This document shows, piece by piece, positions 10,644 to 20,575 of a stretch of 21,989 nucleotides of DNA; positions within the stretch are counted from its first letter, which is position 1; the number at the start of each line of letters is the position of its first letter. Below the pieces are notes generated by a model that saw only the letters and a program-made list of their open reading frames with translations, had not been told where the DNA came from and searched no databases. The translations under genes were made by a program, and so were the position numbers. Where the stretch lies: contig BJOX01000242.1 of the NCBI GenBank assembly GCA_009731375.1, positions 711,090 through 733,078 of the forward strand, read 5' to 3'. Source of the stretch: Paulinella micropora. Its lineage: Eukaryota; Cercozoa; Imbricatea; Euglyphida.

Positions 10644-10695
10644 AAGAAGAAGAAGAAGAAGAAGAAGAAGAAGAAGAAGAAGAAGAAGAAGAAGA
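10435..10695 (+). repeat. Mixed purine-rich trinucleotides: GAAGAC, GGA, AGT, GAA
   Basis: After a short unique part (10435-10482) come degenerate GAA/GAC codon-like units (10483-10535), a GGA/GGGGGA block (10541-10590), a clean (AGT)n block (10592-10642) and (AGA)n (10643-10695). The minus strand reads as S, P, T or L runs. It forms one arm of a complex trinucleotide region ending at the island at 10696. Confidence 0.9.
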
Positions 10696-10840
10696 ATCCT
10701 CGGTTGCGCGACCAACTTCCCGCGCCTGTTCTTCCAAAATGCCAATTATTCTGTCCGGACACCTTTCGTTGCTTTTCAGCCCGAATCGGGTCGGTAGGTG
10801 TTGTGAAGCAAGGCGTGAGTCAAACACGTAGAGCATGGCC
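10696..10840. other. 145-bp non-repetitive island, function unknown
   Basis: A normal-complexity, relatively GC-rich segment between AGA and TTA/CTA trinucleotide arrays, containing GGTTGCGCGACC and CGAATCGGGTCGG. It is open in more than one frame. The minus-strand frame reads an exon-like peptide including MLYVFDSRLASQHLPTRFG and IGILEEQAREVGR, but no clear splice donor follows and I cannot match it to a family. It may be a fossil piece of a transposable element, an exon fragment or the original unique DNA between expanding repeats. Confidence 0.5.
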
Positions 10841-11076
<236 letters not shown>

Positions 11077-11174
11077 ACTCGTCACTCGATGTCGATCCAT
11101 GTACTGCAAGACAAAGCCTGCAATCGTAGACACAAAGACGCGATCCCCAAATACCTGATAAATAGACAGATAGG

Positions 11175-11225
<51 letters not shown>

Positions 11226-11293
11226 AGCCTGCAATCGTAGACACAAAGACGCGATCCCCAAATACCTGATAGATAGACAGATAGGTAGGTAGG

Positions 11294-11353
<60 letters not shown>

Positions 11354-11354
11354 G

Positions 11355-11420
<66 letters not shown>

Positions 11421-11470
11421 AGCCTGCAATCGTAGACACAAAGACGCGATCCCCAAATACCTGATAGAAA
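11077..11470 (+). repeat. Core family 8: three AAAGCCTGCAATCGTAGACA cores in (GATA)n
   Basis: A ~48-bp core, AAAGCCTGCAATCGTAGACA then CAAAGACGCGATCCCCAAAT and ACCTGATA, lies at 11112-11161, 11224-11271 and 11419-11466, nearly invariant. Every copy is followed by AGACAGATAGGTAG and GATA units. The first copy is preceded by a unique stretch (11078-11111, TCGTCACTCGATGTCGATCC), which may be where the amplification began. Confidence 0.9.
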
Positions 11471-11538
11471 GACAGATAGGTAGATAGATAGGTAAGTAGG
11501 TAGGTAGGTAGGTAGATAGACAGACAGATAGATAGATG

Positions 11539-11597
<59 letters not shown>

Positions 11598-11606
11598 GGA
11601 TAGATG

Positions 11607-11671
<65 letters not shown>

Positions 11672-11831
11672 NNNNNNNNNNNNNNNNNNNNNNNNNNNNN
11701 NNNNNNNNNNNNNNNNNNNNNNNNNNNNNNNNNNNNNNNNNNNNNNNNNNNNNNNNNNNNNNNNNNNNNNNNNNNNNNNNNNNNNNNNNNNNNNNNNNNN
11801 NNNNNNNNNNNNNNNNNNNNNNNNNNNNNNN
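11672..11831. other. Assembly gap, 160 N
   Basis: A run of 160 N inside the GATA array. The flanks are the same repeat, so size and contents cannot be inferred. Confidence 0.99.
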
Positions 11832-11855
11832 AAGATAGATAGATAGATAGGTAGG

Positions 11856-11912
<57 letters not shown>

Positions 11913-11977
11913 TAGATAGATTAGATAGATTAGATAGATTAGATAGATTAGATAGATTAGATAGATTAGATAGATTA

Positions 11978-11987
11978 NNNNNNNNNN
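11978..11987. other. Assembly gap, 10 N
   Basis: Ten N inside the AGATAGATT nonamer sub-block, probably a placeholder of unknown size. Confidence 0.99.
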
Positions 11988-12001
11988 TAGATAGATAGAT
12001 G

Positions 12002-12050
<49 letters not shown>

Positions 12051-12053
12051 TTT

Positions 12054-12092
<39 letters not shown>

Positions 12093-12133
12093 GGATAGAT
12101 AGATAGATAGATAGATGGATAGATGGATAGATG

Positions 12134-12192
<59 letters not shown>

Positions 12193-12267
12193 TGATAGAT
12201 AGATAGATAAATGGATAGATAGATGGATGGATAGATGATGGATGGATAGATGGATAGATAGATAGAC

Positions 12268-12327
<60 letters not shown>

Positions 12328-12354
12328 TAGATAGATTAGATAGATTAGATAGAT

Positions 12355-12403
<49 letters not shown>

Positions 12404-12430
12404 TAGATAGATTAGATAGATTAGATAGAT

Positions 12431-12463
<33 letters not shown>

Positions 12464-12481
12464 TAGATAGATTAGATAGAT

Positions 12482-12525
<44 letters not shown>

Positions 12526-12526
12526 C

Positions 12527-12586
<60 letters not shown>

Positions 12587-12662
12587 GGATGGATGGATGG
12601 ATGGATGGATGGATGGATGGATGGAGATAGATAGATAGATAGATAGACAGATAGATAGACAG

Positions 12663-12702
12663 ATGAGCGTATGGAATGTTGCTAACAGACATCTACATCT
12701 CC

Positions 12703-12787
<85 letters not shown>

Positions 12788-12844
12788 CAGATAGATAGAC
12801 ACCTGAGCGTATGGAATGTTGCTAACAGAGACATCTACATCTCC

Positions 12845-12905
<61 letters not shown>

Positions 12906-13008
12906 CAGATAGATAGACAGACCTGAGCGTATGGAATGTTGCTAACCGAGACATCTACATCTCCATAGCGATTGAGAAGATTATGTCTCTCAAATTCTAC
13001 ACCGATAT
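12663..13008 (+). repeat. Core family 9: three GAGCGTATGGAATGTTGCTA cores in (GATA)n
   Basis: Cores of about 42-48 bp, GAGCGTATGGAATGTTGCTA then ACAGAGACATCTACATCTCC, lie at 12664-12705, 12803-12847 and 12923-12967, spaced 139 and 120 bp. After the third copy the sequence continues uniquely (GATTGAGAAGATTATGTCTC, TCAAATTCTACACCGATATA). That continuation reappears near 13775-13808, and partly at 13574-13603, linking this family to the AT-rich region downstream. Confidence 0.88.
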
Positions 13009-13048
13009 ATGTATATATATATATAAATATATTTATATATATATATAT
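13009..13048 (+). repeat. (AT)n-rich run
   Basis: TA/ATA dinucleotide-rich sequence ending in TTA directly before the candidate transposon end. TA-rich DNA is the known target of Tc1/mariner elements. Confidence 0.85.
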
Positions 13049-13080
13049 TAGGGGTGTCTAAAAAGTAAGTGCCGGTTTTT
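13049..13080 (+). mobile_element. Candidate Tc1/mariner terminal inverted repeat (single end)
   Basis: A TA dinucleotide (13049-13050) is followed by GGGGTGTCTAAAAAGTAAGT and GCCGGTTTTT. This is the size and style of a mariner-class terminal repeat next to its TA target duplication. It lies about 315 bp beyond the stop of a minus-strand transposase fragment, the expected place for the 3' end of such an element. I find no matching inverted copy downstream, so the other end is lost or never arrived. The assignment is by resemblance and context only. Confidence 0.45.
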
Positions 13081-13224
13081 CCATTCTCGCTCTCTCGGGG
13101 TAGAAGGCCGAGGTAGCCGGCTTTAGTCCATGTGCATACACTACAGGCCACGTGTTAGGTTTGTGAAACCTATATGTCTGGGGCTTTGAAACTCCTTGGA
13201 AAAAAAAGAAATGAAAAAAAAAAA
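13081..13224. other. Non-repetitive segment between TIR candidate and GTCCC repeats
   Basis: Unique sequence with CGCTCTCTCGGGGTAGAAGG and GGTTTGTGAAACC (a hyphenated palindrome near 13160), then an A-rich run at 13199-13226. Presumably it is the 3' untranslated part of the transposon relic. Minus- and plus-strand open frames cross it without recognisable motifs. Confidence 0.45.
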
Positions 13225-13227
13225 AAG

Positions 13228-13370
13228 GCATGTCCCCAAAATTTTTTGGGGCGTCCCTAAAATGGGGATGTCCCTGAATATCGATGTCTTTCGGACAGGG
13301 ATGTCCCAGGGTGTCCGTTCTGAGGGATGTCCCGGAGTGTCCCTACGGGTGTCCCACGGGACATCCCACC
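13228..13370 (+). repeat. Degenerate GGGATGTCCC palindromic repeat cluster
   Basis: About eight occurrences of GGGATGTCCC, GGGTGTCC or the inverted GGGACATCCC in 140 bp, with intervening 5-15 bases. Clear ones begin at about 13228, 13248, 13264, 13297, 13308, 13323, 13346 and 13357. The motif is nearly self-complementary (GGGA..TCCC). It separates the transposase fragment from the candidate terminal repeat. Confidence 0.75.
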
Positions 13371-13394
13371 CCCAGACCCCCAGCCCTTTCCAGC

Positions 13395-13517
13395 TCAGAA
13401 ATCGAAGATATCCAAACTCAAGAACTGACTCTCCCAAATGGCTGCATACCGAACGTTTTGCTCGAGCCACCTGTTGATCATGGCCGCCTTATGGGCAGAG
13501 GCCCCATCGTGCACTTA
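13395..13517 (-). pseudogene. Decayed DDE transposase fragment, Tc1/mariner superfamily
   Basis: On the minus strand the frame between a TAA (13515-13517) and a TGA (13395-13397) encodes 39 residues beginning VHDGASAHKA and ending WESQFLSLDIFDF. The first part matches the '(Q/H)DGA.aH.a' signature around the second catalytic aspartate of Tc1/mariner-type DDE transposases. The second resembles the degenerate 'WPPQSPDL..(L/I)D(F/Y)' block that holds the third catalytic acid; the tryptophan, glutamine, leucine, isoleucine and final aspartate-phenylalanine fit, but the prolines are lost. Upstream across the stop the same frame reads ESLRDADYNDMH, which could be a decayed earlier part. The intervening stops, missing N-terminal DNA-binding region and missing prolines mean a dead relic. 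The frame after FDF stops at once, so the C terminus is lost too. Confidence 0.6.
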
Positions 13518-13639
13518 ATGCATATCATTGTAATCTGCATCTCTTAAGCTTTCATTTGAGCCCAAGATCATGAAAATCTCTTAAATTCTACAGCGATATA
13601 TATATAATATATATATATATATATTATATATATACATAT

Positions 13640-13672
<33 letters not shown>

Positions 13673-13690
13673 TTGTATATATATATACAT
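13518..13690 (+). repeat. Relic edge and AT-rich run
   Basis: The possible transposon sequence runs to about 13560. A partial copy of the TCTTAAATTCTACAGCGATATA phrase follows at 13578-13601, then (AT)n and (TATATG)-type repeats to 13690. Confidence 0.75.
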
Positions 13691-13862
13691 TGGGCTAAGC
13701 GAGAGACATATACATATATATATATATACATTAGGCTAAGCGAGAGACATTTACATCTCCATAACCGCTCTAAAAGACTCTTTCTCTCAAATTCTACAGC
13801 GATATATAAATATAAATATAAATATAAATATATATATATAATATTATATATATACATAATAC

Positions 13863-13893
<31 letters not shown>

Positions 13894-13934
13894 AAGAGAG
13901 AAATAGATGGAGAGAGGGAGAAAGAAAAATAGAC
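13691..13934 (+). repeat. Core family 10 copies, ATAAAT array and (GA)n run
   Basis: GGCTAAGCGAGAGACAT occurs at about 13692-13708 and 13734-13750. The second copy continues TTACATCTCCATAACCGC and then CTCTCAAATTCTACAGCGAT, homologous to 12941-13008. Then come ATAAAT units (13807-13835), an AT run and a GA-rich purine run (13878-13925). No gene is seen. Confidence 0.8.
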
Positions 13935-14275
13935 ACAGAGAAAGATCAAAGGCACCTGCAGTGAGATTCCAGCCTGACGCTAATAACCCGTCCGGGAACA
14001 ACAGCGGCCGACGTAACGACAGAAGTTGTGCCACTTGTGCCGCGCTGGAGTTGTGCAAAAGTTGTGCCGGGCGGCAGGGGGAAAAGCTGTGGATAGCGGT
14101 GTCAAGTTGTGCAAGTTGGGACGGGGTGAGGAGGGGTGATAGGCTATGTAGGCTTAATGTTTGTTGCCAGCCACCACGTGATAAATGAGATTGTGAAGTG
14201 TGGGGGTAGAGAGGGAAATGATGTGATGATGAGGAGGATGAGGACGAGGAGGATGAGAATGATTTTGAGGATGAG
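13935..14275. other. Non-repetitive island with reiterated AGTTGTGC
   Basis: The largest unique-looking segment in this part of the window, GC-richer than its surroundings. It holds AGTTGTGC at 14024, 14049, 14060 and 14105, a related ACTTGTGC near 14033, and AAGTTGGG at 14113. The plus strand is open from 13907 to 14188 (93 codons, Cys-rich because TTG TGC recurs), and the minus strand is open too. Neither product resembles a family I know and there is no clear exon boundary. It may be an exon fragment, an element fragment or simple unique DNA. Its end (14218-14290) grades into GATGAGGA purine repeats. Confidence 0.45.
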
Positions 14276-14393
14276 GAGGATGAGGATGATGAAGAAGAAG
14301 AAGAAGAAGAAGAAGAAGAAGAAGAAGAAGAAGAAGAAGAAGAAGAAGAAGAAGAAGAAGAAGAAGAAGAAGAAGAAGAAGAAGAAGAAATGT
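14276..14393 (+). repeat. (GAA)n homopurine array
   Basis: GAT/GAG/GGA units pass into about 100 bp of uninterrupted GAA (14291-14390). This is the second long homopurine tract in the window and it directly adjoins a CTA array, as at 10.6-11.1 kb. Confidence 0.95.
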
Positions 14394-14432
<39 letters not shown>

Positions 14433-14443
14433 AACTACTACTG

Positions 14444-14500
<57 letters not shown>

Positions 14501-14510
14501 GCATGACGGA
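14394..14510 (+). repeat. (CTA)n array
   Basis: CTA units with single CAA and CTG variants, ending in CTAGCATGACGGA before the first 160-bp unit. Confidence 0.94.
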
Positions 14511-15640
14511 TTGTCAGTAACGCTTGTTGCACTTCCGAGCTGCAATACCTACATTTTGTATATACGTATGTATATATATATGTATATATGTATACATGCC
14601 TGTTTGTATGTATGTATGTATGTATGTATGTATGTATATATTTATGTATATTGCCAGTAACGCTTGTTGCACTTCCTACTTCCGAGCTCCAACACCTACA
14701 TTTTGTATATACGTATGTATTTATATGTATATATGTATACATGCCTGTTTGTATGTATGTATGTATGCATGTATGTATGTATGTACGTATGTATGTATGT
14801 ATATATTTATGCATATTGCCAGTAACGCTTGTTGCACTTTCGAGCTGCAATACCTACATTTTGTATATACGTATGTATTTATATGTACATATGTATACAT
14901 GCCTGTATGTATGTATGTATGTATGTATGTATGTATGTATGTATGTATGCATGTATGTATGTATGTATGTATGTATTTATGTATATTGTCAGTAACGCTT
15001 GTTGTACTTCCTACTTCCGAGCTGCCATACTTACATTTTGTATATACGTATGTATTTACATGTATATATGTATACATGCCTGTTTGTATGTATGTATGTA
15101 TGTATGTATGTATGTATGTATGTATGTATGTATATATTTATCTATATTGCCAATAACGCGTGTTGCACTTCCTACTTCCGAGCTCCAACACCTACATTTT
15201 GTATATACGTATGTATTTATATGTATATATGTATACATGCCTGTTTGTATGTATGTGTGTATGTATGTATGTATGTATGTATGTATGTATGTTTTATGTA
15301 TATTTCCAGTAACGCCTGATGCACTACCAAGCTACAACACCTACATTTTGTATATACGTATGTATTTATGTATATATGTATACATGCCTGTTTGTATGTA
15401 TGTGTGTATGTATGTCTGTATGTATGTATGTATGTATGTATGTATGTATATATTTATGTATATTGCCAGTAACGCCTGATGCACTTCCAAGCTACAATAC
15501 CTACATTTTGTATGTATGTATGTACATGTATGTATGTTTGTATGCATGTATGTATGTATGTATGTATGCATGTATGTATGTATGTATGTATGTGTATGTA
15601 TGTATGTATGTATGTATGTATGTATGTATGTGTGATATGT
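14511..15640 (+). repeat. Seven-unit ~160-bp higher-order tandem repeat
   Basis: Units start at 14511, 14651, 14816, 14986, 15147, 15302 and 15462, spaced 140, 165, 170, 161, 155 and 160 bp. Each begins TTGCCAGTAACGC.TG.TGCACTTC, has an optional CTACTTCC insert, continues CGAGCTCCAACACCTACATT and TTGTATATACGTATGTA, then TATACATGCCTGTTTG, and ends in a variable (ATGT)n block closing with ATATTTATGTATA. The presence or absence of the CTACTTCC insert, and the ACGCCTGATG variant shared by units 6 and 7, allow a duplication order to be inferred. Open frames are microsatellite by-products. Confidence 0.92.
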
Positions 15641-15870
15641 ATGTATGATATGTATGCATGATACATAAATATGCTATGTATATATGCTACGTATGTATGA
15701 TATGGTATATTTGCGATATGTATGTATGTTATGTATGTATGACACATACATACATACATACATACATGCATGCTCTTCAACATATCAAACACAGACTGCA
15801 TGCCTACCTAAAGGTATACATACATACATTTGCATACATACATACATTCATACATTCATACATGCATATA
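15641..15870 (+). repeat. Degenerate ATGT/ACAT with ATGATA variants and strand switch
   Basis: ATGT units pass through GATATGTATG-type variants (15635-15740) and switch to ACAT at about 15746. A short unique piece (15771-15812, CTCTTCAACATATCAAACAC) and more ACAT/ATTC units follow. Confidence 0.85.
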
Positions 15871-16132
15871 CCCAGTCGCTGCGGCCAGACCCAGCGCCGC
15901 TTGCACAATCTCATACGGGAACATTATCACATCCTTGACTGTACAGTCAGGTACAGGTCGAGGTCGCGAGGAAGAAGCCCACGTGCTCGGGCTGAGGTTT
16001 GGGTAGGAAGTGGTAGGAAGTGGGCTGAGGTTTGGGTGGGATGTGAAACAGGTCAGGGTGGTATGGTCTGAATTTAACACTGCTAGGTCGAGTATAGAAT
16101 GATTTTCTTGTGTGAGAAGGAGAGGGTCGGCG
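15871..16132. other. Non-repetitive island with 33-bp tandem duplication, possible exon remnant
   Basis: Unique, GC-rich sequence between two ACAT arrays. On the minus strand 15856-15945 reads exon-like (MFPYEIVQAALGLAAATG), with AG upstream (ACTGTACAG) and a GGTATAT that could act as a donor, but this is weak. GGGCTGAGGTTTGGGT is duplicated at 15989 and 16022, a 33-bp period. A GACTGTACAGTC palindrome lies near 15938-15949. I recognise no gene; it could be a fragment of an element or of a real exon. Confidence 0.45.
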
Positions 16133-17078
16133 CCTATATACATACATACATACATACATACATAAATACATACATACATGCATGCATGCATACATACAAT
16201 ACATACATATATACATACATATATATACATAACATACATAACATACATATATGCATGCATGCATGCATACATACATACATACATACATACATACATACAT
16301 ACATACAATGCATACATACAATGCATACATACAATGCATGCATACATACATACATACATACATACATACATACATGCATGCATACATACATACAACATAC
16401 ATACATACAATACATACATACAATACATACATACAATACATACATACAATACATACATACAATACATACATACAATACATACATACAATACATACATACA
16501 ATACATACATACATAACATACATGCAAAACATACATGCAAAACATACATACAATACATACATACAATACAACACACATACAATACATACATACAATACAT
16601 ACATACAATACATACATACAATACATACATACAATACATACATACAATACATACATACAATACATACATACAATACATACATACAATACATACATACAAT
16701 ACATACATACAATACATACATACAATACATACATACAATACATACATACAATACATACATACAATACATACATACATACATACATACAATACATACATAC
16801 AATACATACATACATACATACATACATGCATGCATACATACATACATGCATGCATGCATGCATGCATGCATGCATACATACATACATACATACATACATA
16901 CATACATACATACATACATACATACAATACATACATACAATACAACAATACATACATACATACATACATACATACGATACATACGATACATACGATACAT
17001 ACAATACATACATACATACATACATACATACATACATACATACATACATACAATACATACATACAATACATACATACA

Positions 17079-17112
<34 letters not shown>

Positions 17113-17347
17113 CATACATACAATACATACATACATACATACATACATACATACATACATACATGCATGCATGCATACATACATACAAACATACATACAT
17201 ACATACATACATACATACATACATACATACATACATACATACAATACATACATACAATACATACATACATACATACATACATACATACAATACATACATG
17301 CATACATGCATACATACATACATACATACATACATACATACATACAA
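16133..17347 (+). repeat. (ACAT)n array with a 13-bp AATACATACATAC minisatellite
   Basis: ACAT units frame a central block (about 16400-16800) of the 13-mer AATACATACATAC, three ACAT-type units plus one base, repeated more than twenty times. Interruptions are AACATACATGCAA near 16515-16540 and AACACACATAC at 16568. GCAT-rich blocks lie at 16177, 16250 and 16845, and a (CGATACATA) block at 16975-17000. Confidence 0.92.
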
Positions 17348-17636
17348 ACCTGCGTCTAGTAGGGCAGGCAGTAGAGAGAACAAACCTACACACACACATA
17401 CATACATACATACATACATACATACATACATACATAAGAAAGAGTGGAAAATTTCGGCCAGAACAAATTATCCCGTAATAACTGTACACATGTTATTCAA
17501 AGTTGTGAAGAATTTTTCTTTCGGCCAGCTGGTAATTACGGTACATTTGTTGTCCACAAATAAAACTTTAGCCCCAAATTCCCCGTATCTACGGTTGGCC
17601 GCAATGTGAGGTGGCCGAAGTTTTTCAACCGACCTT
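17348..17636. other. Unique islands with a diverged ~66-bp duplication
   Basis: A short island (17346-17392, CTGCGTCTAGTAGGGCAGGC) and, after more ACAT, a 200-bp island (17437-17636). In the latter TTTCGGCCAG occurs at 17453 and 17519. GTAATAACTGTACACATGTT after the first aligns with GTAATTACGGTACATTTGTT after the second, so about 66 bp was duplicated and has diverged. GGCCGCAATGTGAGGTGGCC forms an imperfect hairpin near 17599-17617. No coding motif is recognised. Confidence 0.65.
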
Positions 17637-17705
17637 ACATACATACATATATACATACATACATACATACATATGTATGTATGTATATGTATGTATGTAT
17701 GTATG
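17637..17705 (+). repeat. ACAT/ATGT palindrome centred on CATATG
   Basis: ACAT units run into ATGT units at CATATG (17670-17675) with no spacer, giving an inverted repeat whose arms pair for at least a dozen bases perfectly and further with slipped register. It is a strand-switch point of the tetranucleotide array and a candidate cruciform. Confidence 0.85.
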
Positions 17706-18298
17706 ATATGTGTGTATGATATGTATGTATGTATGTTATATATGTATGTATGTGATGTATGTATGTATACATACAGACCATACTCCACTGCCCAATGAAG
17801 GGGAAGCAATCCTTCTCGGAACGCCTGTATATATGTATGTGTGTATGTATGTATGTATGTATGTATGTATGTATGTGTGTATGTGTGTATGTACGTATGT
17901 ATGTATGTACGTATGTATGTATATAAGCAATCCATCACGGAACACCTGTATGCATGTATGTGTGTATGCATGTATATATGTAAGTGTGTATGTATGTATG
18001 TATGTATGTATGTATGTATGTATGTATGTGTGTGTGTGTATGTACGTATGTATGTATGAATGCATGTATGAATGCATGTATGAATGAATATATGTATGTA
18101 TGTATTGATGTATGTATGTATGTATGTGTCTATCGTTCTATCTATCTATGAATGTATGAATGTATGTATGTATGTATGAATTATGAATGTATGAATGTAT
18201 GAATGTATGTATGTATGTATGTATTTATATATGTTTGTTTGTATGTATGTATGAATGTATGTATGTATGTATGTATGTATGTATGTATGTATGTATAT

Positions 18299-18330
<32 letters not shown>

Positions 18331-18990
18331 TCTATGTATGTATGTATGTATGTATGTATGTATGTATGTATGTATGTATGTATGTATGTTTGTATGTTTG
18401 TATGTATGTATGTATGTATGTATGTATGTATGTATGTATGTATGAATGTATGTATGTATGAATGTATGTATGAATGTATGTGTGTATGAATGTATGAATG
18501 TATGTATGTATGTATGTATGTATGTATGTGTATGTGTGTATGTATGTATGTATGTATGTATGTATGTATGTATGTATGTATGTATGTATGAATGTATGTA
18601 TGTATGTATGTATGTACGAATGAATGTATGAATGTATGTATGTATGTATGTATGTATGTATGTATGTATGCATGTATGTATGTATGTATGTATGTATGTG
18701 TGTGTGTGTATGTATGTATGTATGTATGTATATATGCATGCATGCATGCATGTATGTATGTATGTATGTATGTATGTATGTATGTATGAATGTATGAATG
18801 TATGAATGTATGTATGTATGTATGCATGCATGCATGCATGCATGCATGTATGTATGTATGTATGTATGTATGTATGTATGTATGCATGCATGCATGCATG
18901 CATGTATGCATGTATGCATGTATGTATGTATGTATGTATGCATGCATGTATGTATGTGTGTATCTATGTATGTATGTATGTATGTATGTA
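17706..18990 (+). repeat. (ATGT)n array with ATGA, GCAT and GTGT variants
   Basis: More than a kilobase of ATGT. Two cores with AAGCAATCC.TC.CGGAAC.CCTGTAT lie at about 17805-17830 and 17925-17950, the first preceded by a unique stretch (17774-17804, ACCATACTCCACTGCCCAAT). A brief TATC piece is at 18128-18149. GCATGCATGCATGCATG blocks occur at 18735 and 18824-18900. No gene is seen; all frames are stop-free over long stretches. Confidence 0.92.
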
Positions 18991-20208
18991 CACACCTGTC
19001 TGGAGTTGATGTCCCAGCCTACATACATAACATACATACATAACACACATAGATATTAATAACATGCATAGAGAACTTACATACATAACACATACATTAC
19101 ATACATTACATACATTACATACACAACATACATAGCATACATTACATACATTTCATACACAACATACATACATAACATACATAGATAACATACATACATT
19201 ACATACATACATATCATACATACATAACATGCATGCATAACATACATACACAACATGCATACATAACATATATACATTACATTACATATATACATAACAT
19301 ACATAGATAACATACATACATAACATACATACATAACATACATACATAACATACACATAACTTACATACATAACAATACATACATAACATACATACATAA
19401 CATACATACATTACATACATACATAACATACATACATAACATACATACATAACATACATACATAACATGCATACATAACATGCATACATAACATACATTA
19501 CATACATTACATACATTACATACATACATTACATACATACATAACATATATACATTACATACATTACATACATAACATACATACATAACATACATACATA
19601 ACATACATACATAACATACATACATAACATACATACATAACATACATACATAACATACATCATACATAATACATACATTACATACATACATGACATACAT
19701 TACATACATGACATACATAACATACATAACATACATAACATACATAACATACATACATAACATACATACATAACATACATACATAACATACATACATAAC
19801 ATACATACATAACATACATACATAACATACATACATAACATACATACATAACATACATGACATACATGACATACATACATAACATACATACATAACATAC
19901 ATACATAACATACATACCTAACATACATACATAACACACATACATAACATACATACACAACATACATATTACATACATTACATACATTACATACATAACA
20001 TACATACATAACATACATACATAACATACACACATAACATACATACCTAACATACATACATAACATATGTACATTACATACATAACATACATAACATAAC
20101 ATACATACCTAACATTACATACCTAAAATACATACCTAACATAGATACCTATCATACATACACATAACATACATACATAACATACATAACATACATATAT
20201 AACATACA
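18991..20208 (+). repeat. 13-bp AACATACATACAT minisatellite and shorter AACATACAT variants
   Basis: A short unique link (18991-19018, CACACCTGTCTGGAGTTGAT) marks another ATGT to ACAT switch. Then over 1.1 kb of AACATACATACAT (13 bp), AACATACAT (9 bp) and TTACATACA variants follow. Clean 13-mer runs are at about 19570-19650 and 19745-19855, and a clean 9-mer run at 19716-19750. Confidence 0.92.
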
Positions 20209-20253
20209 TACCTTCGTAGTAGTGATGATTGTGCTTGTGGTGGTTGGATCATA
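20209..20253. other. Short unique insert
   Basis: Non-repeat sequence CCTTCGTAGTAGTGATGATT followed by GTGCTTGTGGTGGTTGGATC between two ACAT-type arrays. It occurs once and I recognise nothing in it. Confidence 0.6.
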
Positions 20254-20544
20254 CATACATACATACATACATACATACATGCATACATACATAACATACA
20301 TACGTAACATACATGCATACAATACATACATACATACATAACATACATGCATACAATACATACATACAATACATACATACGTAACATACATAACATACAT
20401 ACATACATAACATACGTACATACATACATACATACATAAATACATACATACCCGTGTGCTGTGACAGGAGAAGCAACATCGGCTCCAACATCCAATACAT
20501 ACATAACATACATAACATAACATAACATACATAACATACATACA

Positions 20545-20575
<31 letters not shown>

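Larger units (their letters stand above)
11467..12662 (+). repeat. (GATA)n mega-array with nonamer and GGAT sub-blocks
   Basis: Over a kilobase of GATA with sub-blocks: AGATAGATT nonamers at about 11910-11977, 12325-12360, 12400-12436 and 12460-12488; GGAT units at 12586-12624; and scattered GGATAGAT variants at 12108-12140. Two runs of N interrupt it, so its true length is unknown. Confidence 0.94.

Noticed and set aside
13141-13547. Protein-coding genes on either strand spanning the GTCCC repeat region (109- and 93-codon frames)
   Set aside because: These frames are out of phase with the transposase signature and consist largely of translated GGGATGTCCC repeats.
13907-14188. 93-codon Cys-rich gene on the plus strand
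   Set aside because: The cysteines come from the reiterated AGTTGTGC octamer, the start lies in a purine repeat, the opposite strand is also open, and no family is recognisable.
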